Part shown: in pieces, positions 36,617 to 48,900 of the stretch
How positions within the stretch are numbered: position 1 is the first letter of the stretch
Layout of the letters: every line of letters starts with the position of its first letter
DNA from: Parasponia andersonii
Taxonomy: Eukaryota; Streptophyta; Magnoliopsida; Rosales; Cannabaceae
Length of the DNA: 64,000 nt
NCBI GenBank assembly: GCA_002914805.1
Contig: JXTB01000491.1
Location: forward strand, 30,258-94,257
Direction of reading: 5' to 3'
Made by a program: the position numbers and the translations under genes
Notes under the pieces: generated by a model
The model's input: the letters and a program-made list of their open reading frames with translations, nothing else
Told to the model about the DNA's origin: nothing
The model's database searches: none

Positions 36617-38362
36617 ACGAGATTTTGAGTTTTGATTTCAATTGAGCGGTATTGATGATCCAGCAGATGGAGCTCTCCTTGACTTCCATGGAGGCCCGCA
36701 GGATCTGGATCAGGCCAGTTAGTACATGTCTTAGAGTACTACTTAGCGTGATCTCGATTTGCTAAGCATATTCGAGGATTGTTGCATCTTGTTTCATGCA
36801 TTGCGTTGTTTTTTAAATTTTATTTTGGAAGCTGCAGCAATGATTCAAGGGTTGCCCTTTCCAGATACTTTTATAATTCCACATAATATAAAGTTCATCC
36901 TTATAAGGCTATGTAATATCTTATGTGAAAACAAGTACACGAACGCAGATTTACTGTTAAAATATAGCTTATCTTGCTCGCTTCTTTCCTTCTGTCATGG
37001 AAGGAAATATAGGAATCTTCTTATGTCTTTTAGTATTATGTTCCTTTTATGTCGAGGAGGAATTGCTGCACACACTCTTTGGAATTTTAATTTTTTACGC
37101 GAAGGTAGAAAAGGCAATCTTGGCTATGGTATAAATCTCAGCCTGGAAACTCGTAATGTGAATTATTCCATTTTAGTAGATATTCAAGGGGCTCAAGCTG
37201 CATTTTATTTGCAATATGCAACAATTAGCCAAGTTCAGGCCATGGGTTGGGCCTTGCTGTGGTATTTAGCTAGAAAACTGGTTGCTTTTCAATTTTTCTC
37301 TTTTGGGTTGCAAGTTTGGTACGTAGATGTATGTGTCAACATTGTTGATTTTAACCGTTGGTTGGTTCTAAGCATTTTGTTCGTATGTCAATATATGGAA
37401 CCTGGGAATTATTACTCGAAGTCACCATATTTTACATGGTAATTTTGGATTAATTAGGAAATTAATGATGATTTTTGACAAATTAAAAACAAAAATTCAT
37501 GAATGATGATTACTGGTGAACTTTTGCATTTTTTTTAATCCTAAACCATGGAGGCCTAGAAAATTCCTGTGAAGTAATCATTTATGTGTTGAGATTTTGC
37601 TACCATTAGGATTAGCTGCATATAGTCTGGTGATTTATCTTGGCTCCTCTCGTGATGTCCAGTGTCCACAAATCATATGTTGGTGGTGCTTCTTGGGCCC
37701 TTGAAATAAGAACCTTCCACTTGTATGACGAGGTCCGTCTCCACTGTCACTTGTCTGGTTTTTATTTTAAGAGTAGTACATGAACAGTCTCAACAACATT
37801 ACCCATAAAGGGTGTCGCACAGTGTATCAAAAAAGAAAAAAGGTTTCGCACTGTTATCTGTTGACATTAGATTAAGAGATAGGAACATATTACCTTAGCT
37901 GCCACAGTTTAGGCCTTAATTCATGATTCTTAGTCTTTTTATTCACCTAAACAACAATAGACTTTAGCATATATATTAGGTTTTTGTTATTTAGATCGTG
38001 TGTCCGCAAACTATTCGTTAGTTTAGTGAGAAAAGTGAGCCTAAAACAAAATGTAGAAAACAGGAAGATGCAAAAACAATGCTAAAGAATCTTTTGAAAA
38101 ACACACCCTTGATTTAGAGAGCAGGTACTACTACTAGTCAGAATATAATACTAACCCCATACCTCAAAAGGCTATTATTAACAGTAATTCAGCAGAAATA
38201 TTGGCTAAAAACCAACTCCACAAAGAGTCAAAACAAGATAAGACCCTCCTCCTTAAACTGAGTTCCAACACAACCTGACAGAGAGTGCTGATCTTAAACA
38301 AAGGAATCAGAACTATTGCTGTCACAAACACCCCATTCAAAAAGTGTTCTATTTGATTCAAA
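36617..38362. other. convergent 3' region with a 227-codon open frame
   Basis: This lies between the ends of two convergent genes and must contain both 3' UTRs. A + strand frame at 36759-37442 stays open for 227 codons but shows no motif I recognise and is Phe/Leu/Ile-rich. I do not call it a gene; it is listed as a finding. Confidence 0.5.
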
Positions 38363-40146
38363 TCATTTAATGACTTGTCCACACAAACATGGAAATGGTA
38401 AGGGAACTCCAAGGTCACTACCATCTTCAAATAACTCTGAATTGAATCTGACTCCATGATTTGCATCCCCAGAAGGAGTTGATCGTTGGGGAGCAACAAG
38501 ACCGTCGGCAACCAGCGAATTCACATCTCTAACAGTCGGAACTGGAGAGTAATCATTGGGTCCGTATTGGAGTGGAATCTGATTCCTTGTGTTAAGGTTA
38601 CTGGCAGTAGCTTTAGTCCTCTCCGCCTCAAGAAAGTGGCCAAGAGATGGAATGTTATTGTTTGCAGTCACGGCATCAGTGGTTAGCTTTGAGCAGAGTG
38701 ACAAGAGCCAAGGTTTGGATTTGAAGCTCTTTCTGTCTCTCAAGTTTTCTGCTGTTCTTCCTCTTGTGGATCTTCGTGACAGCTCAAAAATACCGGAAAC
38801 GCCAATTAAACTCCCTAGTGTTTTGCTCTTGTCGTGGAAGAAAGATCCAGTGGACTGAAACAAATTATTGTACAAGAACATCCATTTAAGAAAAAGAAGA
38901 AAGCAGCAAGAAATAAAGGACATAATAGACAACCAGTTGCCATCTATGTTTTTCGTACATGTAAATGATGCTTTTATCAGCTAAGAATTTACTGCTACAG
39001 ACACTTTGAGCTGAGATAGGCCCAAAAGTGGGCTCCGTCCAGTAGTTCCTCCATACAACAACAATGTGATTCAACTGCTCTTATGATCAGTTATGGCACT
39101 AGTATTGTCATTTGATTTAGTATGCATAATGGACCATGGATGGGGATCCGAGTATGGGCTTGGGACCACAAGGTTCAACGGGCCATTTTCAGCTAAAGAA
39201 ACAAAGGGTTCAAATTTGAATAGTGGCTAAAACTTGAGGCTCCTTTTTGACAAATATCCATAGATTTATAAATTGTTCTCTTTTATTTTTTTTTAATGGT
39301 TGAGCATGGTTATTTAAATCTTAATTTTTTTAAAAAAAAATCATTTATAGTATATGGCTATATGCAAGCCAAGTCCTTTGTGTGAATGAAAGTTGGTGCA
39401 TTTAAGCATTGGCTTTATGTTTACACCATTTAATGTTTCTATTAAAAGCAGGCAAATTTATTGGTTATGTATCAACATAGATAGTTTAGCGACGAAAAGC
39501 CGTCGACGGTGGAGGAGAGGACCGGGGACTTTGAGAGGGTACGGACTACGGAGAATAGGGTCTTCGCCGTCTAGGACACATCCCCAGGTATGAGAACCTC
39601 AATGTAAATGTGAAAACACACACATACCGACAATCATAGAGTCAAAAAAAAAAAAATTTCAAGCTACAGATAAAAAAACAAAATATACTACGCCAAAGCC
39701 TTTGAAAAGAAAAAAAGAATGTAGTCTGTCCGAAAACGACGTGAGATTTTAAAGAAATCCTGTTCTACATTTGAATATAAATTTTGAGTACATGAATGAG
39801 AAAAGAAAGATGGGTTCATCTTCATTTCTTTAACAAGAAAAGGAAAGCTGGTTTAAGTCTGAGATGGTATCATGGTAATGGAATATGGTCTTGTATTGCT
39901 AGAATATTTGGGTATAGCTTATTTCATTTTCTTTCACAGAAAAGAGATACTGACCTCTGAGTCAAGATCTGAGGAAGAAATGGTAGAGGAGGTGGGAGAA
40001 GCAGTAAGCAAAGTGTTGAAGGAAGCTGATCCAGAGAAATCCAGGTTTCTCATCAGCCCAAGTCTGGCATTAAGTGGTCTGAGTCCAAGAGGCCACCCTT
40101 CGTCCTGCACTCTCAAGTTCAGTGGAAAACTAAGGCCGCAGTCCAT
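38363..40146 (-). CDS. plant protein of unknown function (starts MDCGLSFPL)
   Basis: Two coding exons on the minus strand, 39955-40146 then 38363-38854, join phase 0 across a 1.1-kb intron and give 227 residues. The protein begins MDCGLSFPLNLRVQDEGWPL and has GLRPLNARLGLMRN, a Ser/Thr-rich linker ending SSSDLDSE, then STGSFFHDKSKTLGSLIGV, FELSRRSTRGR, KSKPWLLSLCSKL and PSLGHFLEAER. These blocks look conserved and I recall similar plant proteins of unknown function, but I cannot name the family with confidence and see no catalytic motif, signal peptide or membrane span. The start is chosen because TAA and TGA stand in frame just before it. The leader is unusually structured (next entry). It is convergent with the XBAT31-like gene. 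Confidence 0.75.
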
Positions 40147-40804
40147 TCATTACTCTGTTTCTAGTGTTTGGTTGGCGAGAGAAAGTAAGAGATGGGTATT
40201 AGTACTACTACCTGTTGAGCCATGAGTAAGTCCTCGGATGTACCAGTAGAATTCTGGCTGGAGAGAAGTCACCTCAAAGAAACAAGTGTCATTTCGACCA
40301 ATCTGCTCAAAAAAGGAATCCCAAGAAAATAAGACAACAAACAGTAAAGAAGATTAGAACAATACCCAAAATAAGGAGAATAACAAAGCGTTAGAAGGAA
40401 GAAAGAGAAAATGAAAAGGATAACATAAATAGGTTTTGGGGTTTTTTTTTCCTTTAAAAAAAAAAAAATCGGCATATTAACTCTGGCAATGGCAATATGG
40501 CCAAAAGGCATTGCCTCGTCAGGCCCAGAGTCGTCCAAAGGCCAAAACCATAGAAACAACATAAAAGAGACCAGAGAATGAGTATTGATGAAGAGAGAAA
40601 GAGAAGCTGAGAGTGACGTCTTACCGTCTGTTTGCGAGGGTTCAGCAGACAGAATAGATGGTGGGATGAACAAATGCGAGAACAATTCTGTACGGGCGTC
40701 AGATTAAAGGCCACTCTGCATAAAACAGTGGAGGCCCCAGAGGACGAGCTCAGGGCTCCTACTTTTACTTGGATTGACCAGAATGCCCCTCGCCAAATAA
40801 CCAT
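40147..40804 (-). other. probable 5' leader with intron and long upstream ORF
   Basis: Upstream of the 227-aa gene, on the minus strand, 40625-40804 ends in a donor (CAGACG|GTAAGA) and an acceptor precedes 40302 (TGAGCAG|ATT). Joined, they keep an open frame from the ATG at 40804 through FFEVTSLQPEFYWYIRGL to a TAA at 40150-40152, just before the main ATG at 40144-40146. The short stretch 40153-40211 is too small to be a normal plant intron, so I read it as retained. Whether this frame is translated is unknown. Confidence 0.4.
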
Positions 40805-40819
40805 AATATCAATCTGACA

Positions 40820-41794
40820 GTTGATACTAGACTTACTAGTAGGTTAATAGTACTGGTAATCTCGGTAAAAGGCATTGTGCGGAAGAACATTTAGGACTAA
40901 AATGCCATTTTGGTTAAAGTTAGTGGGTCTTGTGGCATAGTAGTTTGGTTTTTATTTTAATGATGGGGAGGGGTTAGAGAAGATATCAATCAAAGTTGCA
41001 ATGACTGATATTTTTGAAAAGGAAACGGTTTCTGCTTTGATGTATATCAATTGTATCACCACTGTCTTTTCGAGACGCTTTTTCTTTTATGGTCCACAAA
41101 GCCCTGTTAGTTTACTGGCCACACAGTCCAAGCTCCATCAAAATCCATCTAGCAACCCACCCACGCCCCCAAAAAGAGTAGAGCTCGTATTAAAAAATTT
41201 GCAGCCACGTTGTATACTAATAAAGAATGACGGGGGCCACAAACACCACCAAAATTTGAGTTTCATTCAGTCTTTCACGTCCTAACAGAAAAACGTTGTA
41301 TTACGCCAGAAGTAACATCACAGAAAATTGACCGAAGTTGTCAACATTACTAAGTTGACATTTTGAGTACTCTAATGTTGGTGCTAGTGGCATAAAGAGA
41401 CCCACTCCGAAAAAATATTTCTCTTCATCCTTCTCAAATGGAGAAGTGGGAGAATCCATTATCATTTGGCTGAGGCAGTACTAACTTCTACCTACACTTG
41501 GGCAGAGGATTACGGACCTAAACTCAGATTTCGGTCCCTAGATTGGTCAAAGTAACTTTTCTCGCCACAAATCTACAAAGAAAATTGTGTTATTAATATT
41601 GAATAAACACCAGCAATGTTGAGATAATTTTCCTTTTTCCTTTTTCTATATAAACTTTTGATCCCCATTGTCTACAGGGGATCTATCAACTGCCATGATC
41701 CATCTGTCTACTCCTTGAGCAATAGATCTGTCTCTTGATATGACTCTTAGGATTTAGGGAACCAGAGCTGCTATATTGGATAAATGTGATGGTG
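40820..41794. other. spacer between two minus-strand genes
   Basis: This holds the promoter of the 227-aa gene and the 3' UTR of the 297-aa gene. I see no other gene here. Confidence 0.55.
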
Positions 41795-44700
41795 TTATCT
41801 GTTGACTTGTCCCGCACCGGGTCTATACTCTCCTATCCCTAGCAGGTCCTGCAAGTGAGAATAGTAAATGCATTTTCTTTCAACAGAATATAAGCTGCAA
41901 AATAGATGCCATAAGAAATAATGTATTCGAATAGTAACTTCTTGTCGCAAAAGGAACTTTGGCATGCAACAGTATGAGAATGAAACTGTTTTTTAAGGTA
42001 AGAAAATCAACTACTGCTTGTTTGCTTTTAAAAAAAAGAAAAAGAAAAAAGAAAAGAAAATCAAGAAAATGGTATCAGATCGAGGAGAGTAGAAAAAGAA
42101 ACAAATGGATCATAGATAAGTGTTACAAGCATGAGGCAGGATAAACAAATGGACAAAAATAATGCTGTTATGCAAGCAAATAATGCTCATAAAGTATTCT
42201 TTAGCAAATGAAGACTGGAAGCAGATAAACTGATAGGAGACAGCTCTTCTAGACTAAAAGGGTCATAGAATTTATTTTTACCTCGAGATCTACTCCAATC
42301 CCAACACAAGATTTGTCTTCCTCAATCTTTTGCATGGGAGCTCTATTATCATTATGGGAGAGAACTTTACAGAAGGACACATCAAGAACTTAAAATATGG
42401 AAGATTATTCAACTTTAAATGCAGACAGATGCGAGTTCCCATATTTGACAGTTACCAATTCTGACTGTAAGTTAATTAAGGTCCAGAAAAAAAAAAGCTC
42501 TAATGAGCTCAGGTGACACACAATATTCTGTCATACGCACAATTTATGAGAACAAATTAAGTGACAAACGCGATGTACAGACGAAGCATATTATGCATAA
42601 CACTATCATCTGAGTGAACCAAATGAAGAGGGCGAAGATAACACACATGAATTAATGAAGTAAGCAAAATAGCACAGTTTGGAAGTTGCAATAAGCTAGC
42701 AGAAATACAGAAAATCTACCTGGCATGCTTTATTTTTGGCTCTGGTTTCTGCTGTACTGGGAATATCATGATTTGGTTTTAAAAATCTCTTCTCACGCCG
42801 CTCACATGAACCCCATCCATCTGAGAACCTACCGCCCCTGGTAGTCAGTAAGGGAATGGAAGGAAAAAAAAAAGAATAGTAAGATAATGACTGTAGTAGA
42901 AGTTGAATACATCTAAACAAGTTAACCCTCAAAAGACAATAACCATACTGCATGGAGGCTCGAACCACAAATTCAGCACGCTGAACATTACGATTCTCAT
43001 CAAACTCAATCGTCTTATCTCTGATTTCAAATGAGAGGTTAAAGTAAAATGATATCTTCCTCCAACCTACAGGAAAAATTGGCCTCAAGTTATTGGTTCC
43101 ACCTTGAAACATTTTAAGAGAAGATATCCACCATGCTTTACCTGACTTTTTTATGAAAGGATTCCCAGAAATCATAGTGTAATCAGTTTTCTCTAAAATC
43201 TGTCAATTGAAATGACACAAATGCAAAACTGATTAGATACAGACTAATCCAGTCACAATTGCACGGAGATTGAAAAGACAAAACATATAGTTACTTGTCA
43301 AACACCACGAGCAGATGCATGAAACAAATTTGCATTCCAATAATTTGTTTATTGCATCTCAGCACATATAATCGTCGCAAATTTACAATAATGGATAAAG
43401 GACTGTTTAAGAATTGAACACCATAAGCATTTGAAAATTGAAAGCAGATAAACAGGAAGCGCCTTCCTGCGTAGTTGATAGCCCAGGTGCTGAGGCGCGT
43501 TCCATTGCCCCCTCGACAAAGTGTGGCAGAAGAGAATAATATTGAATTTAAAAAGCACATGCACTTGTAAAAGAAGCTGAAAAGAAAATGCAATCAACCA
43601 TGTAGCTGATCTCTAATGACATTTTACTGATTAAATATGCGGTGTTCACACAGTACACAGTGGAAACCGAAGCATGGAATCAATAGAGGAGAAAAAGATG
43701 CTAAGTAAACATCCTTCCTAGAGTTTATTATATGAAGCACAGCTTACTGCAGAATACCTGCTGGCACAAACCTAAAAGATAGATTCTATCATGGCCAGGA
43801 GACCATCTTCAGAAACATCAAGATCAACCTTACAAGTCCCAATTGTAAACCACTTCGTCCAATCCCTGACTGCTTGTTCGTTTGATTAGATTGGCCTTAA
43901 CCATCGATCACTGCCACAGCATATTTCAACTTGGTATCTAACCTTAGTTCCAACTTGAAACGAATGATTGAGATTTCCGCAAAGACTCTGAAAACTAACA
44001 GTCTTAGAGTCTAAAAACATATGTCATGTTAATGGTCTAGATTGTTTTTCCTACCTTTCCAATGGGTACTTGCGAAACTAAAATTCTCCAAACCCTGTCC
44101 AGTACACCTCAAAATTGCGAATTTTGAAAGATTTAAACCATGAATTGTGAAAATGCAACTTTAGCAAGAACTCAAAGGGACCAGGTGAACGTATTCACAA
44201 CAAGCCTCAGCTTTTGGTTAACAAACTAATCACTTGTAAGTTCTAAGTAACGCGTGCATATGTCCCTCTAACTAGACAGTAGACGCATATGAGTGTGTTT
44301 GTCTCTGTATGTGTGTGTGTGTATATATATAAGTAGGCAGAAAAGAAAGAGTCTGCAGCCTAGAAACGCAGAAAAGAAAGGCATGAATGGAAGGAAGGAC
44401 TAAATTACCGCCATAGCCGTGTTCTGATACTCCTTAAACAATGAAACAGAAGGAAAGATGGCGGACAAGCTATGCGTTGAAGCTGAAGTTTCCTTCTCAT
44501 GAGTCTTCCCGCTGCCACAGCTACCAGGAGAGCATTCGTAGGTAGTGAAGCGTCGGATCTCCGGGGACAAATACTTCTCAGGCGTCCGCTGCACGTTTCT
44601 GAAGACGACCAGGGGACTAGTGGTGTCGCTGGCTTGGGAAGAAGAGGTCCTAGCGATCTTTCTGGGAGGCCGGAAAACCCAAGGCTCCTCTAATACCTCG

Positions 44701-44954
44701 CCATCCGCAGAGACCTTGGAATCAGGCTCAGTGTAGTTATAGTAAGAAGGGTTTGTGGTGGTGGTCTTAGGGAGCGTGGGAGATGCGTTTGATTTTGAGA
44801 TTGGGGAATGGAAATTAGGGTATTTGATGGCGAGAGGCTTACGGGACTTGGAGGAGGCGGAGGCGGCGGCGGCGGCGGCGTCAATTACAGCCCACAAAGC
44901 GGCGTCGTCGAGATCCTTGTCGTCGACGACGGGGTAAGGTACCGGGGAAGCCAT
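41795..44954 (-). CDS. conserved protein with HDIPSTAETRAKNKA signature
   Basis: Five exons in coding order: 44409-44954, 43142-43199, 42949-43066, 42720-42837 and 41795-41848. They join in frame to 297 residues. The N-terminal part (1-170) is low complexity, with an acidic start (DDKDLDDAALWAVID), a poly-Ala run from GCC repeats (about 26-31), then Ser/Thr/Pro-rich sequence. The conserved part begins near 174 (EYQNTAMAILEKTDYTMISG), goes on with FIKKSGWRKISFYFNLSFEI, RAEFVVRASMQ and GGRFSDGWGSCERREKR (about 242-258), and ends PNHDIPSTAETRAKNKACQ plus DLLGIGEYRPG (281-291). The last exon is only 18 codons, too short to stand out as an open frame; it completes the signature. Function is unknown to me. 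I recall archaeal proteins with a very similar HDIPATAxTRAKNRAISDLVG stretch, and ring-type single-strand annealing proteins have an ETRAxxRAL-like helix, so a nucleic-acid role is speculative. Confidence 0.8.
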
Positions 44955-45099
44955 TTTTAAAGGTAAGGTCAGAGCATCAGAGGTTTTGATTTGCCTCTCT
45001 CATTCGATTTTCAAATTCTATTCTTACGGCCACCCAACCAACGACGTCGTATAAGTGATGATTCAACGTAAAGAGAGAAGCCGCTTTAATAAAATATTT

Positions 45100-45132
<33 letters not shown>

Positions 45133-45365
45133 GGGGAAAAATTGCGTAGTTATTAGATCGATCGTGATCCAACGGCTTTGATTCAATATCAACATTTTTT
45201 TAAGTTTTCTTTTTCTTCTTTTCCTAACAACTTACTTGGGTCTTGGGTACAATTTATTTATTTAATACCAAACAGAAAAAAAAAAATAAAAAAAAAAATG
45301 GTAGAATTAGTTAGTTATTGAAAGGTCTTAAGGCGATTAGCTTGAAATGCTGAAACGGAGAAGAG
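44955..45365. other. promoter region of the 297-aa gene
   Basis: This short spacer carries A-rich runs at about 45100-45140 and 45280-45298. No gene is seen. Confidence 0.5.
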
Positions 45366-45366
45366 C

Positions 45367-45422
<56 letters not shown>
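45366..45422 (+). repeat. (ATG)n/(GAT)n trinucleotide microsatellite
   Basis: About 18 GAT units. It lies just downstream (minus strand) of the stop of the small gene at 45501-45904, probably in its 3' UTR. Confidence 0.95.
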
Positions 45423-45423
<1 letters not shown>

Positions 45424-45500
45424 CTTCTTCTTTTTCATCATCATCTTCCTTGAGATCTACACTGGTAGTAGCAGTAGCAGTAGCAGTAGTGGCAGTGGAA

Positions 45501-45756
45501 TCATAAGTCTTGGTCTTCCAAGATCGGCTTCTTCAGACGACTGATTTTGGTGGAGATCTCCGATAGAAGAGCCGGATCCAGATAGTCCTCCAGCTTCAGC
45601 GTCTTCGTCTTCCTCCTTTTTCCATATGGAATCAAGCTGATCGCCTTGTACCTCCGACCAACATCACTTAGAATATCTTCCCTGCCCCAACCATTAAATT
45701 ATCTTCCACAATTAATTAAATATGCCATAGCAGACCGCATATTGAATTTGAACCCC

Positions 45757-45789
<33 letters not shown>

Positions 45790-45904
45790 TCACGTTGACA
45801 TAAACTTTGGAAGCTGAGAGCGGAGGCTGGAAGGTCGAACCAGACGCCTGTAAATGTCTTCAGCGGTGGCCAGAGGACTCGTTATTTCGCCTCTCTTCTC
45901 TCAT
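45501..45904 (-). CDS. small two-exon gene of unknown function, start damaged or misread
   Basis: On the minus strand an exon ending at 45794 (ATG TCA AC|GTGAATG) joins one at 45681-45501 (GGGCAG|GGAAGATATT) across a 112-base intron holding a (GA)n run. The join keeps frame and yields TAEDIYRRLVRPSSLRSQL, then KFMSTEDILSDVGRRYKAI, SLIPYGKRRKTKTLKLEDY and LDPALLSEISTKISRLKK, ending at TGA (45501-45503). This looks like a real basic protein of about 96 residues. The only nearby ATG (45902-45904) is out of frame by one base; removing one A near 45892 would link it to the conserved frame. Options: a sequencing error, a true frameshift, or an undetected upstream exon. I do not recognise the family and invent no function. 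It sits between the 3' ends of the WD40 gene and the promoter of the 297-aa gene, all on the same strand. Confidence 0.6.
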
Positions 45905-45980
45905 TTTTCCAAAATTGCACAAACTAAAAATCGATCGATTGATCCAAAATTCTGTTTTGACGTTTACAATTACAACACCA

Positions 45981-48900
45981 TCATCTGTTTGTATTCATAC
46001 ATATATATAAATAATAATTTAATTTAAGCCTCTTTCTACCTTTTCTTTTTTTTTTAATAAAAATAAAATAAAATAAAAGAAAGAAAATAAAAAATGCCAA
46101 ATTCCTATCTTCTTCACNCTGGCCTCCAAAAAGACTGCTCTGCCTCCCCACTCTCCGGGGCAGCCCGAAATTCTGATATGCTCTGATTTCGCCACCCAGC
46201 CCCGCCGTCACGATCACCATCCCCCACGCCGTTGCTTGCATGCTATGGCTTCCATGCCCACCCCCGATGTCGAACCAAGACCACGATGAAGACCACAAAG
46301 ACGACGGAGTTGCCGCCGCCGATATACAAGCCGAATCTCCGCCGTATCTTATCGACGCCCCGCCGCCACCTTCCGAATTGAACGACTCTCCGACGCTGCC
46401 GCATTCTGTCCTATCAACTTCACCCAGCTCCTCCTCCTCCGTGGCCGTACCTTTCTTGGGCAATGGCGGTAACTGTCGCTTGCTATTATTTGTTGCAGCG
46501 GCAGCGGCAGAGGCAGAGGCGTCCTCTCGGGTGGGCGAGTCGGGAGCTGAAGGTGGCTGAGACTGCGACGCTAAGCGTTTCGAGTGTCGTTTCGAGTTCA
46601 GCGGCGGCAAGGAAGGAGGTTCTCCCTTTATGGTGCCGGGCCATGGGATGGCCACCGAGACTTCTCTGCATTGGAAATGTTCGTATGATCGCACGCTTCT
46701 TCTTCCTGATGAGCCTGAACTACTCCTCACTTCTTCATGCCTCCACACGTATACTTGTGAATCTTCACTCGCACATATCACGTACTTTCCCTCCTCACTG
46801 AATGATGCCGATATTTGGCTACTTGTATTTCGAAACCCTGTTTATTTATTTTCATTTCATTATTTTTACAACCCACATGACATAATCCCATATTATTATT
46901 ATTATTATTATTATTTTTACTTCACTATAATAATAATAATAATACTATATACTCTCTTCTGCAGCTTCTACAAATGATATATTTCAATGGAATATTCACC
47001 TTTGAACTTGTGAACCGGGTTTGGACCATCCAAAATTCGAATCCGGGAATCAGCAGAGGTAACAAGCACTTCACAAGGATTTGTGGGAGAAAACTGTTTT
47101 GAATACGTTTTTATTCTCTTTGCTTAGTAAACCAGTTGTCAAAACAAGAGCCAAAGAAATTACAAGAGGTAAAAAGTATAATTACCTGGAAACCAGTGAT
47201 CTTTTTGGCATGAGACTTCTTCTTGGTTTGGAAATCAACCTGGCTTGTTTGACTCAATTTGCAATCTGGGCCACCAAATTTCGACAGAGAATCATTAAAA
47301 CAAAACACTTATTTTTTACACTTACACAGGACTTTAGCAGGGTTTAAGAGCCATGAATCGAAAAAAATTATTCAGAGTCCCACCTTCTGCACTGTACACG
47401 CGACAGCTCCCTTTGTGTGAACCAATGAAGGCACCCTAAAATTACAAGAAAATGTAGAAACATCTTCAATATTTATGGTATTATAAAAATTTCCGAGTCC
47501 TCCTTCGGAAAAGGGGAAAAAAAAAGGGTATTAAACCTGGCCATCAGGGGTGTAGCAAGCTGCAGTAACCATTTCATGGAGATCAGTCCAGTCCACTACT
47601 TGTCTATCAGGTATGCTCCATATCCTAACCTTTGCATCGAGTGAGCCACTGATGAAGTAGTCGTCGTTCATTGGATTAAACTGTATGCAAGTTACTGCCA
47701 CCCAAAAAAAAAAAAAGGTGAAAATAAATTCCAGTCGCTAAAAACAAATAGTTAACAAGGTTCTTTTATCTTTTTACTAAATGAATAGCTAACATGTTAC
47801 ACCCTGACAAAAAAAGCACGACCGGGCAAATATTTCTACTAATATCATACCATAATCATTGTGTGCAAACAACTTTAAGCAGCTCTTGCTTTCCAAATCC
47901 CACAATCTAACAGTTTTGTCCATTGAGGATGAAAGTAGCAACTGTCAATCCATCACACAGAAAAATATAGTGGTTAAAAGATCGGATCAAGTAGGAAATA
48001 ACAAGAAAACTTTGGCAGAAACCGCACGTACCTGATTTCTTGACCAAGACAAATCCAAAACATCATCCAAATGACCTTTGAAGGAGCAAATTGGTTTGTC
48101 CGAGAGAGCAAACACGGTTTCGGGCACGTGTACGTAATCAGGAATGCCGCCTCTTCTACTGGATGTTCCCTTCCCCTTCTTCTTCTTCTCCGATAGCATA
48201 ACAGAAGCATCGGCAAGAGACTGTGACCGCTCCGGTGAGGGATAGAAGGACGGATGAATTGGTGTCGTGCCATTCCCTTCTTCTCTCAACGACATAACTT
48301 CACACTCCTGCACTTCCCACACCCGAACTATCCTATCTTCCCCTGCGCTCGCCAGGAAACGGCCATCCATATTGAACTTGATACACCAAATTGAGCCTTC
48401 ATGGGCTTGAATCTCTTGACACAAATGCAAAGCAGAGAGCTCCTTATACGACTTGCCACTCTGCCGGACTTTTATCCAACCCGAACTATTACTACTCGAG
48501 TTCTTTCCAGCCGTGTGGTCCGACGCTGTCCCAGCCGGTGGTAGTGCTGCCGGCTGAACCTCCCTTTCTTTCTCGCAAATGAATCCACTCATAGAATTAG
48601 CCACACCCCTTATGCCGTTTTTGAGCAGAGCAACTCCTCTTCTCTTGCTCATCCTCAAGCTCCTCGTGATATAAGAATGGGAACTAGCCACTTTCCTATC
48701 GCTCCCGCCAATACCGCTACTGATTCTCGAAACGTTTTCGCGGCGCATGAGCTCCTTAACGACGGGGGAGTAGCCGACGCACTTCTCGAACTCTTCCATT
48801 GTGAGTTGCTTCCCGGTTTGAAGGTCACTGAGCCTATTCCACATCCCGTCTTCGCCGTACTCATTGACGATAAACTCTTTCCCTGTATCCAAATTCTTGA

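Noticed and set aside
42282-42392. Exon-like segment in the last intron of the 297-aa gene (DVSFCKVLSHNDNRAP, ending CTCGAG|GTAAAA)
   Set aside because: No acceptor in the required phase precedes it, and skipping it gives the contiguous ACQ-DLLGIGEYRPG that the family needs. At most an alternative exon.
46240-46801. Plus-strand frames opposite the last WD40 exon
   Set aside because: They are mirror images of a coding exon rich in Ser/Pro/Ala; the minus-strand reading has WD motifs and correct splice sites.
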